From NCBI RefSeq assembly GCF_003850245.1, contig NZ_CP031015.1, forward strand, positions 1,612,001 to 1,676,000: a stretch of 64,000 nucleotides of DNA. The letters are read 5' to 3'. This DNA is from Microbacterium sp. ABRD28 (GTDB taxonomy: Bacteria; Actinomycetota; Actinomycetes; Actinomycetales; Microbacteriaceae). Of the stretch, positions 32,724 through 41,328 are shown piece by piece. The notes under the pieces were generated by a model, which was not told the DNA's origin, did not search any database, and saw only the letters and a program-made list of their open reading frames with translations. How positions within the stretch are numbered: position 1 is the stretch's first letter; each line of letters begins with the position of its first letter. The translations under genes were made by a program, and so were the position numbers.

Positions 32724-34721
32724 GTGAGAGTCGCGGTCATCGCCGAGTCCTTCCTTCCCCACATGAACGGGGTCACGGGTTCCGTCCTGCAGATCCTCCG
32801 CCACCTGTCGGGCGCAGGGCACGAGATCCTCGTCATCGCCCCGCGGGCCGCAGGCTCGCCCGATGACGGGGTGGTCGCGGGTCTGCAGGGGGCCGACGCA
32901 CGGCTGCTGCGCTCGGTGCCGCTGCCGTCCTACCCCGAGGTGCGGGTCGTCTTCGCGCGAGCCGCCCGCCTCGCCGGCATCCTTCGGGCGTTCCGCCCCG
33001 ATGTGGTGCACCTCGCCTCGCCTTTCGTGCTCGGGTGGCAGGGTGTGGTCGCCGCCGACGCCCTGCGGGTTCCGACCGTGGCGGTCTATCAGACCGATGT
33101 GGTCGCCTACGCCGAGAAGTACGGGATGCCGCGGGCCACGGCCCTGGTGCGTTCGCACGTCGCCCGGCTGCACCGTCGCGCGACGTTGACCCTCGCACCC
33201 TCGACGGCGTCGATGGCCCAGCTCGGCGACCTCGGGGTGGATCGCGTGCGTCGGTGGGGGAGGGGCGTCGACACCGATCTGTTCCACCCGGCGCAGCGGA
33301 ACGACCACTGGCGTGCCCAGACCGCGCCGGGTCGACGCATCGTCGGCTACGTCGGCCGGCTCGCGCCCGAGAAGCAGGTGGTCGATCTCCGCGCACTTCG
33401 CGACCTGCCGGACACCACCCTCGTGATCGTCGGCGACGGTCCCTCTCGGCCCGCGCTGGAGGGGATGCTGCCCGACGCCGTCTTCACGGGGCACCTCCGG
33501 GGCGCCGCCCTTGCCAGGGCGCTGGCGAGTTTCGACGTGTTCGTCCATCCCGGCGAGAGCGAGACCTTCGGCCAGACGATCCAGGAGGCCCTCGCCAGCG
33601 GCGTGCCCGTCGTCGCCACCGGCACCGGGGGGCCGGTCGACCTCGTGCGCTCGAGCGTGGACGGCTGGCTGTACCGGCCTGGTGACCTCGACGACCTCCG
33701 CGCGCGTGTGGCCGACCTCCTCGGCGATAAGGCCAAGCGGTCGGCCTTCGCCGCAGCCGCGGCCGACGCGGTGCGCGCGCGCAGCTGGGCTGCCGTGTGC
33801 GACCTGCTTCTGGAGCACTACGAGGAGGCCCGCAGGCTCCGCCCGATCGATGATGCGCAGTTCGTCCGGGGGTTCGGTCGTCTCGCCGCCGCTCCGGCGC
33901 CGGTGATCGCGGCGCCCCGCTGGTGTCGTTTCGTCGCCCTGGGAGATTCGTTGACCGAGGGTCTCTGCGACTCCTCGCGCATGCCCTCGGGAGAGTTCCG
34001 AGGATGGGCTGACCGCCTCGCCGAGCTTCTGGCCCGCTCCCGGGGAGCGGAGGAGTCCACGCCGCTGCAGTATGCCAACCTGGCCGTCCGCAGCCGCCGG
34101 GTCCGCGACGTCACCGCGGAGCAGGTGCCGCGCGCGCTGGCGATGAAGCCCGACCTGGTGTCGATCCTCATCGGCGCGAACGACCTGGTGGGCTCCCGCG
34201 CCGATCCGGCGGCTCTCGCCGAGGATGTCGCCGCTGCGGTGCGCCGCCTGCGTGAGGAGGGCATCGACGTCCTCCTGGTGACCCCCTTCCTCCCGCGGCG
34301 CCCGGGTGCGCGGTTGTTCTCCCGCCGTTTCGCCCGCTACGCCGACCAGCTGCGACGTGTGGCGTCGGAGACCGGGGCGATGCTCCTCGACCTCGACGCC
34401 TATCCCGCGATCGGCGACGTCGGTTTCTGGGCCGATGACAGGGTGCACCTGCGTTCCCGCGGACATCGCTTCCTCGCCTACCGGGCCGCCGAGGCGCTGG
34501 GGGTCCCGGACGCCGAGGCCCTGGGGCGGCTCGACGAGGCGTTCCACGCCGACGACGACCTGCCCGCCGTCGGCAGTTGGCTCCGCCGCGATGCGCTGCC
34601 GTGGATCTGGCGGAGACTGCGCGGGAAGACCGCCGGCGACGGACTCAGCGCCAAGCACACCGACTATGTGCAGGTGGGAGGTGGGGGGACCGCCGACGCG
34701 CGCCTGATCGGACGGTTGTGA
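32724..34721 (+). CDS. Fusion: GT4 glycosyltransferase plus SGNH/GDSL hydrolase
   Basis: One continuous 665-residue frame. Residues 1-~390 are a GT-B glycosyltransferase of family 4: IAESFLPHMNGVTGSVLQIL at the acceptor side, GYVGRLAPEKQV, and PGESETFGQTIQEALASG with the E-x7-E motif. It resembles GDP-mannose-dependent alpha-mannosyltransferases. Residues ~400-600 are an SGNH hydrolase: FVALGDSLTEG (Ser409), IGANDLVG (Asn486) and DDRVHLRSRGH (Asp572, His575), so the triad is complete. It may mannosylate and de-acylate or trim a lipid or glycan. GTG start after GGTGGAGG. Confidence 0.88.
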   Translation: MRVAVIAESFLPHMNGVTGSVLQILRHLSGAGHEILVIAPRAAGSPDDGVVAGLQGADARLLRSVPLPSYPEVRVVFARAARLAGILRAFRPDVVHLASPFVLGWQGVVAADALRVPTVAVYQTDVVAYAEKYGMPRATALVRSHVARLHRRATLTLAPSTASMAQLGDLGVDRVRRWGRGVDTDLFHPAQRNDHWRAQTAPGRRIVGYVGRLAPEKQVVDLRALRDLPDTTLVIVGDGPSRPALEGMLPDAVFTGHLRGAALARALASFDVFVHPGESETFGQTIQEALASGVPVVATGTGGPVDLVRSSVDGWLYRPGDLDDLRARVADLLGDKAKRSAFAAAAADAVRARSWAAVCDLLLEHYEEARRLRPIDDAQFVRGFGRLAAAPAPVIAAPRWCRFVALGDSLTEGLCDSSRMPSGEFRGWADRLAELLARSRGAEESTPLQYANLAVRSRRVRDVTAEQVPRALAMKPDLVSILIGANDLVGSRADPAALAEDVAAAVRRLREEGIDVLLVTPFLPRRPGARLFSRRFARYADQLRRVASETGAMLLDLDAYPAIGDVGFWADDRVHLRSRGHRFLAYRAAEALGVPDAEALGRLDEAFHADDDLPAVGSWLRRDALPWIWRRLRGKTAGDGLSAKHTDYVQVGGGGTADARLIGRL

Positions 34722-35402
34722 TCAGCTGCGCCAGCGGTACTCCGACTCGGGCCGCCCGCGCCCGTGATAGCGGGGGAGCCGCTCGACCCGTCCGACCTCC
34801 GCGAGGTGCTCCAGGTACCGACGAGCCGACACCCGCGACAAACCCGTCTGCTCCGCGGCTTCCACCGCCGAGAGCGGGCCGTCGTGGCGCACGGCCCGCG
34901 CGACCCGTTCGAGGCTCTCCGCCGACAGGCCCTTGGGCAGGGCTGTCATCGCCGGGGGGCGGAGGGCCCCCAGGAGCGCGTCGATCTCCTCCTGAGTGGC
35001 CGATCCCGCAGCATCCGATGCCCTCCGCCGGAAGTCGAGGTACTGCCGGAGGCGCTCGGAGAGCATGGCGAAGGTGAACGGCTTCACCAGGTACTGGGCC
35101 ACCCCGAGAGCGACCATCTGCCGCACGATGTCGGCGTCGCGGACGCCGGTGACGGCGATCACATCGACCGCGACGCCGCGGGCGCGCACGTGCCGCAGCA
35201 CGTCGACCCCCGTGCCGTCGGGCATCGTGACATCCAGGAGCACGAGGTCGATGACGCCGGGAGCCGCGTCGAGGATCGCGGACACCGCCGACCTCGCGTC
35301 ATGGCACTCGCCGACGACCTCGAACCCGTCGATGCGCTCCAGGTGACGCCGATGCACGTCGATGGTCAGCGGGTCGTCGTCCACCAGCAGTACACCGATC
35401 AT
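34722..35402 (-). CDS. Response regulator, CitB/DctR type
   Basis: A 226-residue regulator. The receiver domain (1-120) has the acidic pair VDDD, phospho-acceptor Asp57 in LVLLDVTMPDG and the conserved Lys in YLVKPFTFAML. The output part after ~160 has a winged-helix pattern (LSAVEAAEQTGLSRVSARRYLEHL) as in citrate/C4-dicarboxylate regulators. Its start overlaps the sensor kinase stop by ATGA. The likely target is dctA, transcribed away on the other side of the kinase gene. It touches the end of the glycosyltransferase gene with no intergenic space. Confidence 0.88.
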   Translation of the reverse strand: MIGVLLVDDDPLTIDVHRRHLERIDGFEVVGECHDARSAVSAILDAAPGVIDLVLLDVTMPDGTGVDVLRHVRARGVAVDVIAVTGVRDADIVRQMVALGVAQYLVKPFTFAMLSERLRQYLDFRRRASDAAGSATQEEIDALLGALRPPAMTALPKGLSAESLERVARAVRHDGPLSAVEAAEQTGLSRVSARRYLEHLAEVGRVERLPRYHGRGRPESEYRWRS

Positions 35403-36658
35403 CGAGGCCTCGCCGGGAGGACGACGTCGAAAATCGTCGGGTCGTCGGTGATCCGGATGCTGCCGCCCGCGCCGTCCACGATGGCGCGCACCAGGGCGAG
35501 GCCCACGCCTCGGCCCTCGGCGCCGGCGGGTTTGGTGGAGAAGCCGTGAGCGAAGATGCGCTCGCGGTCGGCCGGATCGATGCCGGCACCGCTGTCGGCG
35601 ACCCGGATGCGGAGCGACCCGCCTGGCGCGGGGTCGAACTCCACCCGCACCCAGCGGGGCGAGGGCCCGGTGGCGGCGGCGTCGACGGCGTTGTCGATGA
35701 GATTGCCGACCACCGACACCGCGTCGATCGGGGTCAGCGTGCTGCGCGGGGCGTCCGGCGCGATCCGGGCATCCCATGCGACGTTGCGCTCACGCGCCTG
35801 GGCAGCTTTGCCCAGCAGCAGCGCACCGACGGTGGGGTCGCCGTCGCGGCGCGCGGTGACCTGGTCGACGAGCGACTGGCTCTGCCGCGAGGTCTCGGTG
35901 AGGATCTCCACCGCCTCCTCGGTGCGGCCGAGCTCGAGCAGTGACACCGCGGTGTGCATGCGGTTGCCGTGCTCGTGCGTCTGGGCGCGCAGCGCCTCGC
36001 CGAGGGTGCGTACTGATTCGTACGACGCCACAGCGTCGCGGATCGTTCCCGCCGGAAGGTCGCCCGCGACCCGCCGCAGCTGACGGCGGGCGATGACAGC
36101 GCCGACGAGCCCGGCAGCCAGCAGCAGCAGGCCGATGCCGGCCACGAACGGCAGGCGGGAGAGGATCTCTGCGGAGATGCTCCCGAGGGTCAGGCCGACC
36201 GCGACCCAGCCCACCAGGCGTCCGTCGGAGAGGATCGGGGCGATCGTGCGCACCGACGGTCCGAGCGTGCCGACGAACTCCTCGGTCAGCGTCGCAGGCT
36301 CCGACGGGATGGTGCCGAGGTAGGCGCGGCCGATCTCGGCCGGATCGGGGTGGGTGACCCGAGTGCCGTCGGGCGTCATGATCACGACGAAGTCGAGACC
36401 GGACTCACGGGTGACCCGCTCGGCCACCGGTTGCAGGGCGGAGCTCGCAGCGGCGTCGCCGATGGCGGCCTCGACCTCGGGGAGCGCGGCGAGGGTTGCG
36501 GCCACCGTGCGGGTGACCTCCTCGGCCTCCGAGCGCTCCGATCCCTGCGCGTCCACGACCAGGACTCCGACGAGGATGAGCGCGATCGCCACGACCGATG
36601 CCGCGACCGCCGCGAACACGCGTGACGCCGCGCTCGCCGGGGCTGGCCGCCGTGCCAT
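35399..36658 (-). CDS. Sensor histidine kinase, DcuS/CitA family
   Basis: A 419-residue membrane kinase. One N-terminal helix, an extracytoplasmic PAS-like sensor (about 35-165, containing GLDFVVIMTPDGTRVTHP), a second helix (LPFVAGIGLLLLAAGLVGAV) and the transmitter follow. The phospho-acceptor His is in RAQTHEHGNRMHT, the N box is NLIDNAVDAA and the G box AEGRGVGLALVRAI. No cytoplasmic PAS domain is evident between helix 2 and the H box. The ATG at 36658 follows GAGGAGTGCC; another ATG lies four codons upstream. The sensed ligand is probably a C4-dicarboxylate or citrate. Confidence 0.88.
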   Translation of the reverse strand: MARRPAPASAASRVFAAVAASVVAIALILVGVLVVDAQGSERSEAEEVTRTVAATLAALPEVEAAIGDAAASSALQPVAERVTRESGLDFVVIMTPDGTRVTHPDPAEIGRAYLGTIPSEPATLTEEFVGTLGPSVRTIAPILSDGRLVGWVAVGLTLGSISAEILSRLPFVAGIGLLLLAAGLVGAVIARRQLRRVAGDLPAGTIRDAVASYESVRTLGEALRAQTHEHGNRMHTAVSLLELGRTEEAVEILTETSRQSQSLVDQVTARRDGDPTVGALLLGKAAQARERNVAWDARIAPDAPRSTLTPIDAVSVVGNLIDNAVDAAATGPSPRWVRVEFDPAPGGSLRIRVADSGAGIDPADRERIFAHGFSTKPAGAEGRGVGLALVRAIVDGAGGSIRITDDPTIFDVVLPARPR

Positions 36659-36835
36659 GGCACTCCTCATCGATCGCCGTGTAGGTCCATCCTGCCCGTG
36701 AATCCACCCCTGTCCGGTGCGCGCGCGGCGACCAATACGACCACAAATCGACCGTGCGACCCGACGGGGGGACGCTGACTCAGGACGCGGACGATCCGTG
36801 TCGATGTGGACAACGACCGTTCCCTGGAGGCGATG

Positions 36836-38278
36836 ATGGCTCTCTCACCACGCACGACGACGTTCCTTCTCCCGCGGTTCTCCGCCCGACGCGGCAAGCA
36901 GGCCTGGGACAAGCACACGTGGCTCTACGTCTCCGTCATCGCCGCCGTCGTCCTCGGCGCGATCGTGGGGCTCGTCTGGCCCGAATTCGGCATGGCGCTC
37001 AAGCCCCTGGGTGCGGCGTTCGTGTCACTCATCAAGATGATGATCGCCCCGATCATCTTCTGCACGATCGTGGTCGGTGTTGGCTCGATCGCGAAGGCGG
37101 CGACGGTCGGCAAGATCGGCGGCCTGGCCCTGCTGTACTTCATGGTGATGTCGACCTTCGCTCTGGCGATCGGCCTCGTCGTCGGAAATCTCATCCACCC
37201 CGGGACGGGACTGGACATGGCCGGCGCCAGCTACGAGTCCACCGCCGAGGCCAAGACCACCGAGGAGTTCATCCTCGGCATCATCCCGACGACCTTCTTC
37301 TCCGCGTTCACCGGCGAGAACGTCCTCCAGGTGCTGTTCATCGCGCTCCTGGTCGGTTTCGCGCTCCAGCAGATGGGCGACAAGGCGGCGCCCATCATGA
37401 ACGCGGTGAAGAATCTCCAGGCACTCGTCTTCCGCATCCTCGGCATGATCCTGTGGCTCGCCCCCCTCGGCGCCTTCGGCGCGATCGCGGCGGTCGTCGG
37501 AGCGACCGGCGTAGGCGCCATCATCGCGCTCGGCACGCTGATGATCGCCTTCTACATCACCTGCGCCATCTTCATCATCGTGATCCTCGGGACGCTGCTG
37601 TGGGCGGTGACGAGGGTGAACCTCTTCAGCCTGATGAAGTACCTCGGTCGGGAGTACCTGCTGATCGTCGGCACCTCGTCGTCGGAATCGGCGCTGCCAC
37701 GTCTCATCGCCAAGATGGAGCACCTCGGCGTCTCCAAGCCCGTGGTCGGCATCACGGTCCCGACCGGCTACTCCTTCAACCTCGACGGCACCGCGATCTA
37801 CCTCACGATGGCCTCGCTGTTCATCGCCACCGGCATGGGCGCCCCCATGTCGATCGCCGAGCAGATCGGCCTCCTGGTCTTCATGATCATCGCCTCCAAG
37901 GGCGCCGCCGGCGTGACCGGAGCGGGGCTCGCGACGCTCGCCGCCGGCCTCCAGGCGTACCGCCCCGACCTCGTCAACGGCGTCGGCGTCATCGTCGGCA
38001 TCGACCGATTCATGTCGGAGGGTCGCGCGGTCACGAACTTCACCGGCAACGCCGTCGCCACGGTGCTGATCGGTGCGTGGACGAAGGAGTTCGACGCCTC
38101 CCGGGCCCGCCGCGTCCTCGCCGGCGAGGTGCCCTTCGACGAATCGACCCTCGCGGGTCACGACCACGACGGACTCTCCGACACCCCCGACTCCGCCGGA
38201 GTGGCAGAGCTGGAAGAGGCCGTGATCGATCAGGCCGCGGCCCGGGAGCAGGAGCGCCGGGCGCTGGTCGGTCGCTGA
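36836..38278 (+). CDS. dctA: C4-dicarboxylate:cation symporter DctA
   Basis: Imports succinate, fumarate or malate with protons or sodium. The 480-residue protein belongs to the DAACS family: IAPIIFCTIVVGVGSIAK in the first half, GTSSSESALPRLI (hairpin HP1 serine-rich motif), VPTGYSFNLDGTAIYLTMA (NMDGT-like motif) and VGVIVGIDRFMSEGRAVTNFTGNAVA at the C-terminal transport core. The ATG at 36836 has GGAGG at correct spacing; the ATG directly before it is too close. It is divergent from the sensor kinase gene, and the 177-nt gap should hold the regulated promoter. Confidence 0.93.
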   Translation: MALSPRTTTFLLPRFSARRGKQAWDKHTWLYVSVIAAVVLGAIVGLVWPEFGMALKPLGAAFVSLIKMMIAPIIFCTIVVGVGSIAKAATVGKIGGLALLYFMVMSTFALAIGLVVGNLIHPGTGLDMAGASYESTAEAKTTEEFILGIIPTTFFSAFTGENVLQVLFIALLVGFALQQMGDKAAPIMNAVKNLQALVFRILGMILWLAPLGAFGAIAAVVGATGVGAIIALGTLMIAFYITCAIFIIVILGTLLWAVTRVNLFSLMKYLGREYLLIVGTSSSESALPRLIAKMEHLGVSKPVVGITVPTGYSFNLDGTAIYLTMASLFIATGMGAPMSIAEQIGLLVFMIIASKGAAGVTGAGLATLAAGLQAYRPDLVNGVGVIVGIDRFMSEGRAVTNFTGNAVATVLIGAWTKEFDASRARRVLAGEVPFDESTLAGHDHDGLSDTPDSAGVAELEEAVIDQAAAREQERRALVGR

Positions 38279-38292
38279 GCCCCCGCGAAACG

Positions 38293-38329
38293 CACGATGC
38301 CCCACCGGTCGCTCCGGTGGGGCATCGTG
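38293..38329. terminator. Hairpin terminator between dctA and the small acidic gene
   Basis: CACGATGCCCCACCGG (38293-38308) pairs with CCGGTGGGGCATCGTG (38314-38329) in a perfect 16-bp stem with a 5-nt loop. It lies between convergent genes and can work in both directions. Confidence 0.75.
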
Positions 38330-38343
38330 GCGTGGTCGCAGCG

Positions 38344-38538
38344 TCAGGGCTCCAGGTGACCGCTCTCGATCGCCGCCTCGCGCTCCTCGGCGATGAGGTC
38401 GTCGGTGTCGTCTTCGACCCGCTCGAGAGGATCGATCGTGGGCGGCGGAAGCTCGAGGTCGGCGTCGTCGTCGAGGGGGACGGGCCGCTCGTCGTCGGAG
38501 CGGGTCTCGCGGGGGTCGCCGATGCCGTGGGTCTCCAT
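38344..38538 (-). CDS. Small acidic hypothetical protein (64 aa)
   Basis: A 64-residue, highly acidic, probably unstructured protein (METHGIGDPRETRSDD... with runs of Asp/Glu and a PPPTIDPLERV stretch). No family recognised. It is accepted as a gene because TACGAT ends exactly 6 nt before the ATG, as in the other leaderless genes here, and because a strong terminator follows. It lies between dctA and pnp. Confidence 0.6.
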   Translation of the reverse strand: METHGIGDPRETRSDDERPVPLDDDADLELPPPTIDPLERVEDDTDDLIAEEREAAIESGHLEP

Positions 38539-38544
38539 GCCGGC

Positions 38545-38550
38545 ATCGTA
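38545..38550 (-). promoter_or_regulatory. Leaderless -10 element of the small acidic gene
   Basis: TACGAT on the minus strand, 6 nt before the ATG. Confidence 0.5.
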
Positions 38551-38598
38551 GGCACGTCCGGTCGAGCCGCGCCAGGGGTGCTCGGCTCCCGACGCTGA

Positions 38599-38604
38599 TA
38601 GGAT
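38599..38604 (+). promoter_or_regulatory. -10 element of pnp
   Basis: TAGGAT; transcription near 38611 gives a leader of about 260 nt, which contains the structured element described separately. Confidence 0.5.
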
Positions 38605-38642
38605 CGGGAGGGTTGCCCCCGGGCATCCGCTCAATTCCATAC

Positions 38643-38743
38643 GAGCACCGTGCTGCACAGCACACCGGAGCAGGCCGGCAGGAAGCTGGTCCCCTGAGGT
38701 GGAATCCCCGTCGTGGCGATGAAGATCATCCCGCCGGGTGCTC
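38643..38743 (+). ncRNA. Structured pnp leader, Actino-pnp-like
   Basis: GAGCACC (38643-38649) pairs with GGTGCTC (38737-38743) and encloses several hairpins: GTGCT/AGCAC with a GCAC loop (38650-38663), CCGGC/GCTGG, and GATGA/TCATC (38718-38730). Position and multi-hairpin form fit the Actino-pnp RNA motif known upstream of exoribonuclease genes in actinobacteria. PNPase autoregulation through the leader is the presumed role. Match to the covariance model could not be tested. Confidence 0.6.
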
Positions 38744-38871
38744 TTCTTCTGGTGACCAGCGCTGGCGAGAATCGCGGCCTCGCCGCGCGCTGAGATCTGC
38801 CTGTTCCTGCTCCTTCGCATGCACTCGTGCGCCGCTCGGCGCGCGAGCCTAAACAAAGAAGGAGAGACCTC

Positions 38872-41130
38872 TTGGAAGGTCCTGAAATCACCGCCGCTGA
38901 AGCCGTTCTCGACAACGGCCGCTTCGGCACCCGCACCGTCCGGTTCGAGACCGGTCGACTCGCGCAGCAGGCGCAGGGCGCCGTCGCCGCGTATCTCGAC
39001 GAGGAGACGATGCTCCTCTCGGCCACCAGCGCCGGTAAGCACCCCCGGGAAGGGTTCGACTTCTTCCCCCTGACCGTCGACGTCGAGGAGCGCTCCTACG
39101 CCGCCGGCAAGATCCCCGGTTCGTTCTTCCGCCGCGAAGGTCGTCCCTCCACCGAGGCGATCCTCGTCTGCCGTCTGATCGACCGGCCCCTGCGTCCCTC
39201 GTTCGTCGAGGGTCTGCGCAACGAGGTCCAGATCGTGGTCACCGTGCTCTCCATCGCGCCCGGCGAGTTCTACGACGCCCTCGCCATCAACGCCGCGTCG
39301 GCGTCGACGCAGATCTCGGGTCTGCCCTTCTCGGGCCCCATCGCCGGTGTGCGCCTCGCGCTCGTCCCCGGCCAGGGCGAGCACCCCGACCAGTGGGTCG
39401 CATTCCCCAACACCAGCGTCCTCGAGCAGGCCGTCTTCGACCTCGTGGTCGCCGGGCGTGTGCTCGATGACGGCGACGTCGCCATCATGATGGTCGAGGC
39501 CGAGGCCACCGAGCACTCCTGGAACCTGATCCAGGGCGGCGCCACCAAGCCCAGCGAGGAGATCGTCGCGCAGGGTCTGGAAGCGGCGAAGCCCTTCATC
39601 AAGGAGCTCGTCGCCGCACAGACGGCGCTGGCCAGCACCGCCGCCAAAGAGATCCAGCCCTACCCGGTGTTCCTGCCCTACTCGCAGGAGACCTATGACT
39701 TCGTCGCCGCCCGTGCGTACGACGAGCTCAAGGGCATCTACCAGGTCGCCGACAAGCAGGAGCGCCAGAGCGCCGACGACGCGCTGAAGGAGCGGGTGCG
39801 CGGCGAGCTCATCGCCGCCGTCGAGGCGGGGGAGCTCCCGGCCGTTGCGACGATCGAGTTCTCCGCCGCCTACAAGTCGGTCACGAAGCTCATCGTCCGC
39901 AGCCGTATCCTCACCGACGGTGTCCGCATCGACGGGCGCGGCCTCGCCGACATCCGTCCCCTGGATGCCGAGGTGCAGGTCATCCCGCGCGTGCACGGCT
40001 CCGCGGTGTTCCAGCGCGGCGAGACCCAGATCCTGGGTGTCACGACGCTGAACATGCTGAAGATGGAGCAGCAGATCGACTCGCTGTCGCCCGTCACGCA
40101 CAAGCGGTACATGCACCACTACAACTTCCCGCCCTACTCGACCGGTGAGACCGGTCGCGTCGGATCGCCCAAGCGTCGCGAGATCGGGCACGGCTTCCTC
40201 GCCGAGCGCGCGCTCGTGCCGGTGCTGCCGGCCCGCGAGGAGTTCCCCTACGCCATCCGCCAGGTCTCCGAGGCGCTGAGCTCCAACGGATCGACCTCGA
40301 TGGGCTCGGTCTGCGCATCGACCCTGTCGCTGCTGAACGCCGGTGTGCCGCTGCGCGCACCGGTCGCGGGCATCGCGATGGGCCTCGTTTCGGACGTGGT
40401 CGACGGCCAGACCCGCTACGCCGCGCTCACCGACATCCTCGGCGCCGAAGACGCCCTCGGCGACATGGACTTCAAGGTCGCCGGCACCCGCGAGTTCGTC
40501 ACCGCGATCCAGCTCGACACCAAGCTCGACGGCATCCCGTCGTCGGTGCTGTCGGCTGCGCTGCAGCAGGCGCGCGACGCGCGTCTGACGATCCTCGACG
40601 TGCTGAATCAGGCGATCGACGCGCCCGACGAGATGGCGCCCACCGCGCCCCGCGTCATCAGCGTGCAGATCCCCGTCGACAAGATCGGCGAGCTGATCGG
40701 CCCCAAGGGCAAGACGATCAACGCCATCCAGGACGAGACCGGCGCCGACATCTCCATCGAGGAGGACGGCACCGTCTACATCGGCGCCGTCGACGGGCCG
40801 TCCGCCGAGGCCGCCCGCGCGCAGGTCAATGCGATCGCGAACCCGACCAACCCCGAGATCGGTGACCAGTTCCTGGGCACCGTGGTGAAGATCGCGACCT
40901 TCGGCGCGTTCATCTCGCTGCTCCCTGGCAAGGATGGTCTGCTGCACGTCAGCGAGGTCCGCAAGCTCGCCGGTGGCAAGCGCGTCGAGAACGTCGAAGA
41001 CGTGCTCGGTGTCGGTCAGAAGCTCCTGGTGCGCATCACCAAGGTCGATGACCGCGGGAAGCTCTCGCTCGAGCCGGTGCTCGAGGAGACCGAGGCGGCC
41101 GAGGCCGCACCGGTCACCGCCGACGCCTGA
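38872..41130 (+). CDS. pnp: Polyribonucleotide nucleotidyltransferase (PNPase)
   Basis: Phosphorolytic 3'-5' exoribonuclease of mRNA decay. The 752-residue protein has two RNase PH-like cores (the second with [26 protein letters not shown] sequence split around [11 protein letters not shown], and [21 protein letters not shown]). A KH domain ([18 protein letters not shown]) and a C-terminal S1 domain ([20 protein letters not shown]) follow. The TTG at 38872 is chosen because AAGAAGGAGAG lies 5-6 nt upstream and the protein then begins [16 protein letters not shown], as in relatives; the longer frame has no ribosome site. Confidence 0.96.
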   Translation: MEGPEITAAEAVLDNGRFGTRTVRFETGRLAQQAQGAVAAYLDEETMLLSATSAGKHPREGFDFFPLTVDVEERSYAAGKIPGSFFRREGRPSTEAILVCRLIDRPLRPSFVEGLRNEVQIVVTVLSIAPGEFYDALAINAASASTQISGLPFSGPIAGVRLALVPGQGEHPDQWVAFPNTSVLEQAVFDLVVAGRVLDDGDVAIMMVEAEATEHSWNLIQGGATKPSEEIVAQGLEAAKPFIKELVAAQTALASTAAKEIQPYPVFLPYSQETYDFVAARAYDELKGIYQVADKQERQSADDALKERVRGELIAAVEAGELPAVATIEFSAAYKSVTKLIVRSRILTDGVRIDGRGLADIRPLDAEVQVIPRVHGSAVFQRGETQILGVTTLNMLKMEQQIDSLSPVTHKRYMHHYNFPPYSTGETGRVGSPKRREIGHGFLAERALVPVLPAREEFPYAIRQVSEALSSNGSTSMGSVCASTLSLLNAGVPLRAPVAGIAMGLVSDVVDGQTRYAALTDILGAEDALGDMDFKVAGTREFVTAIQLDTKLDGIPSSVLSAALQQARDARLTILDVLNQAIDAPDEMAPTAPRVISVQIPVDKIGELIGPKGKTINAIQDETGADISIEEDGTVYIGAVDGPSAEAARAQVNAIANPTNPEIGDQFLGTVVKIATFGAFISLLPGKDGLLHVSEVRKLAGGKRVENVEDVLGVGQKLLVRITKVDDRGKLSLEPVLEETEAAEAAPVTADA

Positions 41131-41148
41131 GCGACACACCCCTGACGG

Positions 41149-41179
41149 ATGCCCGTCCCTCGTCATGAGGGGCGGGCAT
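41149..41179 (+). terminator. Hairpin terminator of pnp
   Basis: ATGCCCGTCCCTC (41149-41161) pairs with GAGGGGCGGGCAT (41167-41179), one G-T pair, 5-nt loop, 18 nt after the stop. The flanking sequence has few Ts. Confidence 0.65.
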
Positions 41180-41270
41180 TCGCGTCATCCGGATCTTTCG
41201 TGATGAAACCGTTATGCGAAGTTCACCGACAGGGCACCGCAATGGCGGGCGGGGTCGGAGGCACCCCCTA

Positions 41271-41276
41271 CCCTCG
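41271..41276 (+). promoter_or_regulatory. -10 element of the aldo/keto reductase-like gene
   Basis: TACCCT; leader about 46 nt with GTGAGGGGGTGC before the ATG. Confidence 0.4.
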
Positions 41277-41328
41277 AAGTACGCGTCGGGGGGCGCGTCA
41301 CGCGACAGGACGTCGTGAGGGGGTGCGT

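Noticed and set aside
31986-34658. DedA frame extended upstream to about 890 codons
   Set aside because: The extension is antisense to the glycosyltransferase-SGNH gene and has no known domain. DedA family length fits a start at 32582.
38344-41166. A very long open frame antisense to pnp (about 940 codons)
   Set aside because: GC-rich codon bias keeps the antisense frame open. pnp is certain, and the antisense translation has no recognisable domain. Only its last 65 codons, past the pnp region, are a likely gene.
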